The translations under genes were made by a program, and so were the position numbers. DNA of 6,679 bases. Source: an uncultured Collinsella sp. (lineage in GTDB: Bacteria; Actinomycetota; Coriobacteriia; Coriobacteriales; Coriobacteriaceae). Below the pieces are notes generated by a model. The model searched no databases. It had not been told where the DNA came from and saw nothing but the letters and a program-made list of their open reading frames with translations. Location: contig URNU01000079.1 of the NCBI GenBank assembly GCA_900549275.1, positions 1-6,679 on the forward strand, written 5' to 3'. Of the stretch, positions 4,976 through 6,679 are shown piece by piece (the first letter of the stretch is position 1; each line of letters opens with the position of its first letter).

Positions 4976-6679
4976 CTATTGTGCCGAGCCCGCGACGGGC
5001 TCAAAATGTTTGTCCTTAACGGCCGCAGCCAGGCGATCGGCCAGGTTGCGCACGCGCGGATCCAAGCGCGCGGCACCCGGATTGACAAAGAAGCGGGCCG
5101 TGCAGTCCATGATGCGGCCGGTGATGACCAGGTCGTTGTCGCGCAGCGTGGCGCCCGTGGCGGTAATATCCACGATGCGATCGGTCATGCCGACGATGGG
5201 GCCCAGTTCGATGTTGCCGTGCAGCGAAACGATGTCGGCGTTCACGCCGCGCTCGGCATACCAGGCACTCGCGATGCGCGGGTACTTAGTTGCCACGCGA
5301 AGCGACCCGCGGCGGGCATAGTTGCGCTCGGCCTGACCGGCGCGCCACGCGGGCTCCGCCTCGATAAACGTGCACAGGCCATAGCCCAGATCGACCAGCT
5401 GCAGCAAGTTGAGGTCGGCCTCGATGAGCGAGTCCCAACCGCAGATGCCGCAATCGGCACCACCGCAGCCCACAAAGGCGGGCGCATCGCTGGGGCGTAC
5501 GATGACAAACTCGATATCGCCGACCGTGCCCCCGCCGACACGCGTGTCGCGGCCGCGCACGATCAGATGACGGCCGGGGTCACGCAGCTCAGAGACGTCC
5601 AGGCCCGCGGCCTCGAGCACGTCGAGCGTATCGGCCCTAAGCGAGCCCTTGGGCACGGCGATGCGCAGCGGGCCCTCGGCGCCACGGCCCGCGGCGTGAT
5701 CGCCGTCGGAAGCGGCGTCCTCGGCCGAGGTGTGTGCGGCCTCCAGGCGCTCGAGCGAAAAGGCGAAGCCCGCCGCCGGCACCTCGATACCGTCGCCAAA
5801 TGCACCGGTAAAGATGGAGTCGTAGCGTCCGCCCGAACCGACCGGATCGGGCAGGCCGCCGGCATAGGCCTTAAAGACCAGACCCGTGTAGTAATCAAAA
5901 GAGTTCATGATGGAGAAGTCGAAGGACAGCACCTGGGCGTCCTCGGGAGCCAGGCCCTCGACCAGGGCACGCAGTTCGCGCGTCAGCGGCGCGACGATGC
6001 CGGCAGCCTCCAGCAGCGCATCCACGCGGTCGAGCACCTCGGCACCACCGTGCAGGCGCGGCAGCTCGCTAATGGCGGCCTTGACGGCATCGGACTCGGC
6101 GCTGGCAGCCACGCGGGCATCGAGGCCCACAAAGTCGTTGGCATGCACGCAGCGCAGGGCCTCGGCAGCCAGCTCACGATCCTCGCATACCGCGAGCAAT
6201 TCCTTAAAAGGACGCACGCTGCCTGCGATAATGCGCGCATCGGGAAGTGTCAGCTCGCGTACGGCCTCGGCGACGAGCGAGACAATCTCAACATCGCCCG
6301 CGGTATCGCCCGTACCGATAAGCTCAAAGCCCAGCTGCGTAAACTGACGCGAGCCACCGGCATTGCGTTGACACTCGCGAACCACCGGCGCCTCGTAGCG
6401 AAGGCGCAGGGGCAGGTCGGCCGCGCGCATGCGGGTCGAAACCAGGCGCACGATGGGCAACGTATTGTCGGGACGGACCACCAGCAGGCGACCGTCGTCA
6501 TCAAAGAGCTTAAACGGCGTGTCCGCAATGCGGCCGCCCTCCTCGAGCGAACCTTTGTCCTCGAGCAACGGCGTCTCGACCGGAAGGTAATGATGCTCCC
6601 TAAAGCAGCCCTTCACCGTACATGCGATCTCCTCGCGCGCCTGAGCCTCCTCGGGCAATATGTCCCGGAATCCCCACGG
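4976..6679 (-). CDS. hisZG: Fused ATP phosphoribosyltransferase: HisZ regulatory part + short-form HisG catalytic part (5' end cut off)
   Basis: One uninterrupted frame joins two proteins that are normally separate subunits. It is open to the window edge, and the last codons before the edge encode PWGFRDILPEEA, the N-terminal class II synthetase-like motif of HisZ, so the true start lies just outside. Numbering from the codon at 6656-6658, residues 1-308 are HisZ: YEAPVVRECQRNAGGSRQFTQLGFELIG (89-115) resembles HisRS motif 2, FDYYTG is at 254-259, and GGRYDSIF...AAGFAFSLERL is motif 3. The arginine expected before DYY in true HisRS is Asn252, and no anticodon-binding domain follows, so this is not a tRNA synthetase. 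A low-complexity linker spans about 309-329. Residues 330-560 are short-form HisG, with IAVPKGSL near the start and the PRPP-binding DITATGATLRDNDL (497-510). HisZ normally confers histidine feedback inhibition on short HisG, which starts the pathway. The stop is TAG at 4976-4978. Confidence 0.93.
   Translation of the reverse strand, partial: PWGFRDILPEEAQAREEIACTVKGCFREHHYLPVETPLLEDKGSLEEGGRIADTPFKLFDDDGRLLVVRPDNTLPIVRLVSTRMRAADLPLRLRYEAPVVRECQRNAGGSRQFTQLGFELIGTGDTAGDVEIVSLVAEAVRELTLPDARIIAGSVRPFKELLAVCEDRELAAEALRCVHANDFVGLDARVAASAESDAVKAAISELPRLHGGAEVLDRVDALLEAAGIVAPLTRELRALVEGLAPEDAQVLSFDFSIMNSFDYYTGLVFKAYAGGLPDPVGSGGRYDSIFTGAFGDGIEVPAAGFAFSLERLEAAHTSAEDAASDGDHAAGRGAEGPLRIAVPKGSLRADTLDVLEAAGLDVSELRDPGRHLIVRGRDTRVGGGTVGDIEFVIVRPSDAPAFVGCGGADCGICGWDSLIEADLNLLQLVDLGYGLCTFIEAEPAWRAGQAERNYARRGSLRVATKYPRIASAWYAERGVNADIVSLHGNIELGPIVGMTDRIVDITATGATLRDNDLVITGRIMDCTARFFVNPGAARLDPRVRNLADRLAAAVKDKHFEPVAGSAQ
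5672..5734 (-). other. Linker-coding segment joining HisZ and HisG
   Basis: About 21 codons encode a Ser/Ala/Asp/Gly-rich stretch (HTSAEDAASDGDHAAGRGAEG) between the last HisZ motif (FAFSLERLEAA) and the first HisG strand (PLRIAVPKGSL). It has the composition of a flexible, disordered tether. No stop codon or frameshift occurs across the join. The HisG start has no visible separate start codon with a good Shine-Dalgarno in this segment. The boundaries are my estimate from where family motifs end and begin. Confidence 0.7.

Noticed and set aside
6656..6658. TTG at 6656-6658 as the start of the hisZG gene.
   Set aside because: The frame continues to the window edge with PWGFRDI, part of the conserved HisZ N-terminal motif, so the real start is outside the window.
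5735..6679. The synthetase-like part of the fused gene as a histidyl-tRNA synthetase (HisS).
   Set aside because: The HisRS arginine before the DYY motif is replaced by Asn252, there is no anticodon-binding domain, and it is fused to short HisG within a his operon, all of which fit HisZ.

Overview
The window holds most of a histidine biosynthesis operon. Every gene is on the minus strand, so transcription runs from position 6679 towards position 1. Base composition is GC-rich with strong G/C third-position bias. That bias, the short-form HisG paired with HisZ, and the style of the hisB-hisH repeat suggest a high-GC actinobacterium, most like a gut Coriobacteriia such as Collinsella. This assignment is inferred from protein and base style; no marker gene is present to confirm it.

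In transcription order the genes are: a fused hisZ-hisG gene (4976-6679, start cut off by the window edge), hisD (3434-4870), hisC (2317-3432), hisB (1729-2316), hisH (890-1591), hisA (150-893) and the first 48 codons of hisF (1-146). Together they cover ATP phosphoribosyl transfer with its regulatory subunit (HisZ-HisG), isomerisation of ProFAR (HisA), the imidazole glycerol phosphate synthase pair (HisH glutaminase and HisF cyclase), dehydration (HisB), transamination (HisC) and the final two oxidations (HisD). HisI/HisE activities and histidinol-phosphate phosphatase are not in the window; hisB here is the dehydratase only.

Most junctions are tight: hisD-hisC has 1 nt, hisC-hisB 0 nt, hisH-hisA a 4-nt ATGA overlap, and hisA-hisF 3 nt. 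Each has a good Shine-Dalgarno inside the preceding gene, as expected for translational coupling. Two junctions are looser. The hisZG-hisD gap is 105 nt with nothing convincing in it. The hisB-hisH gap is 137 nt and is occupied by a pair of AT-richer, REP-like hairpin elements in opposite orientation, which together form a perfect 31-bp inverted repeat. One copy overlaps the hisB stop codon.

The enzymes look intact and catalytically complete. The points worth a second look are the intra-operon inverted repeat pair, the HisZ-HisG fusion with its low-complexity linker, a three-cysteine cluster in the HisG part, and lineage-type additions to HisD (alanine-rich C-terminal tail) and HisH (internal insertion). 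I see no CRISPR, tRNA, rRNA, phage or defence genes.
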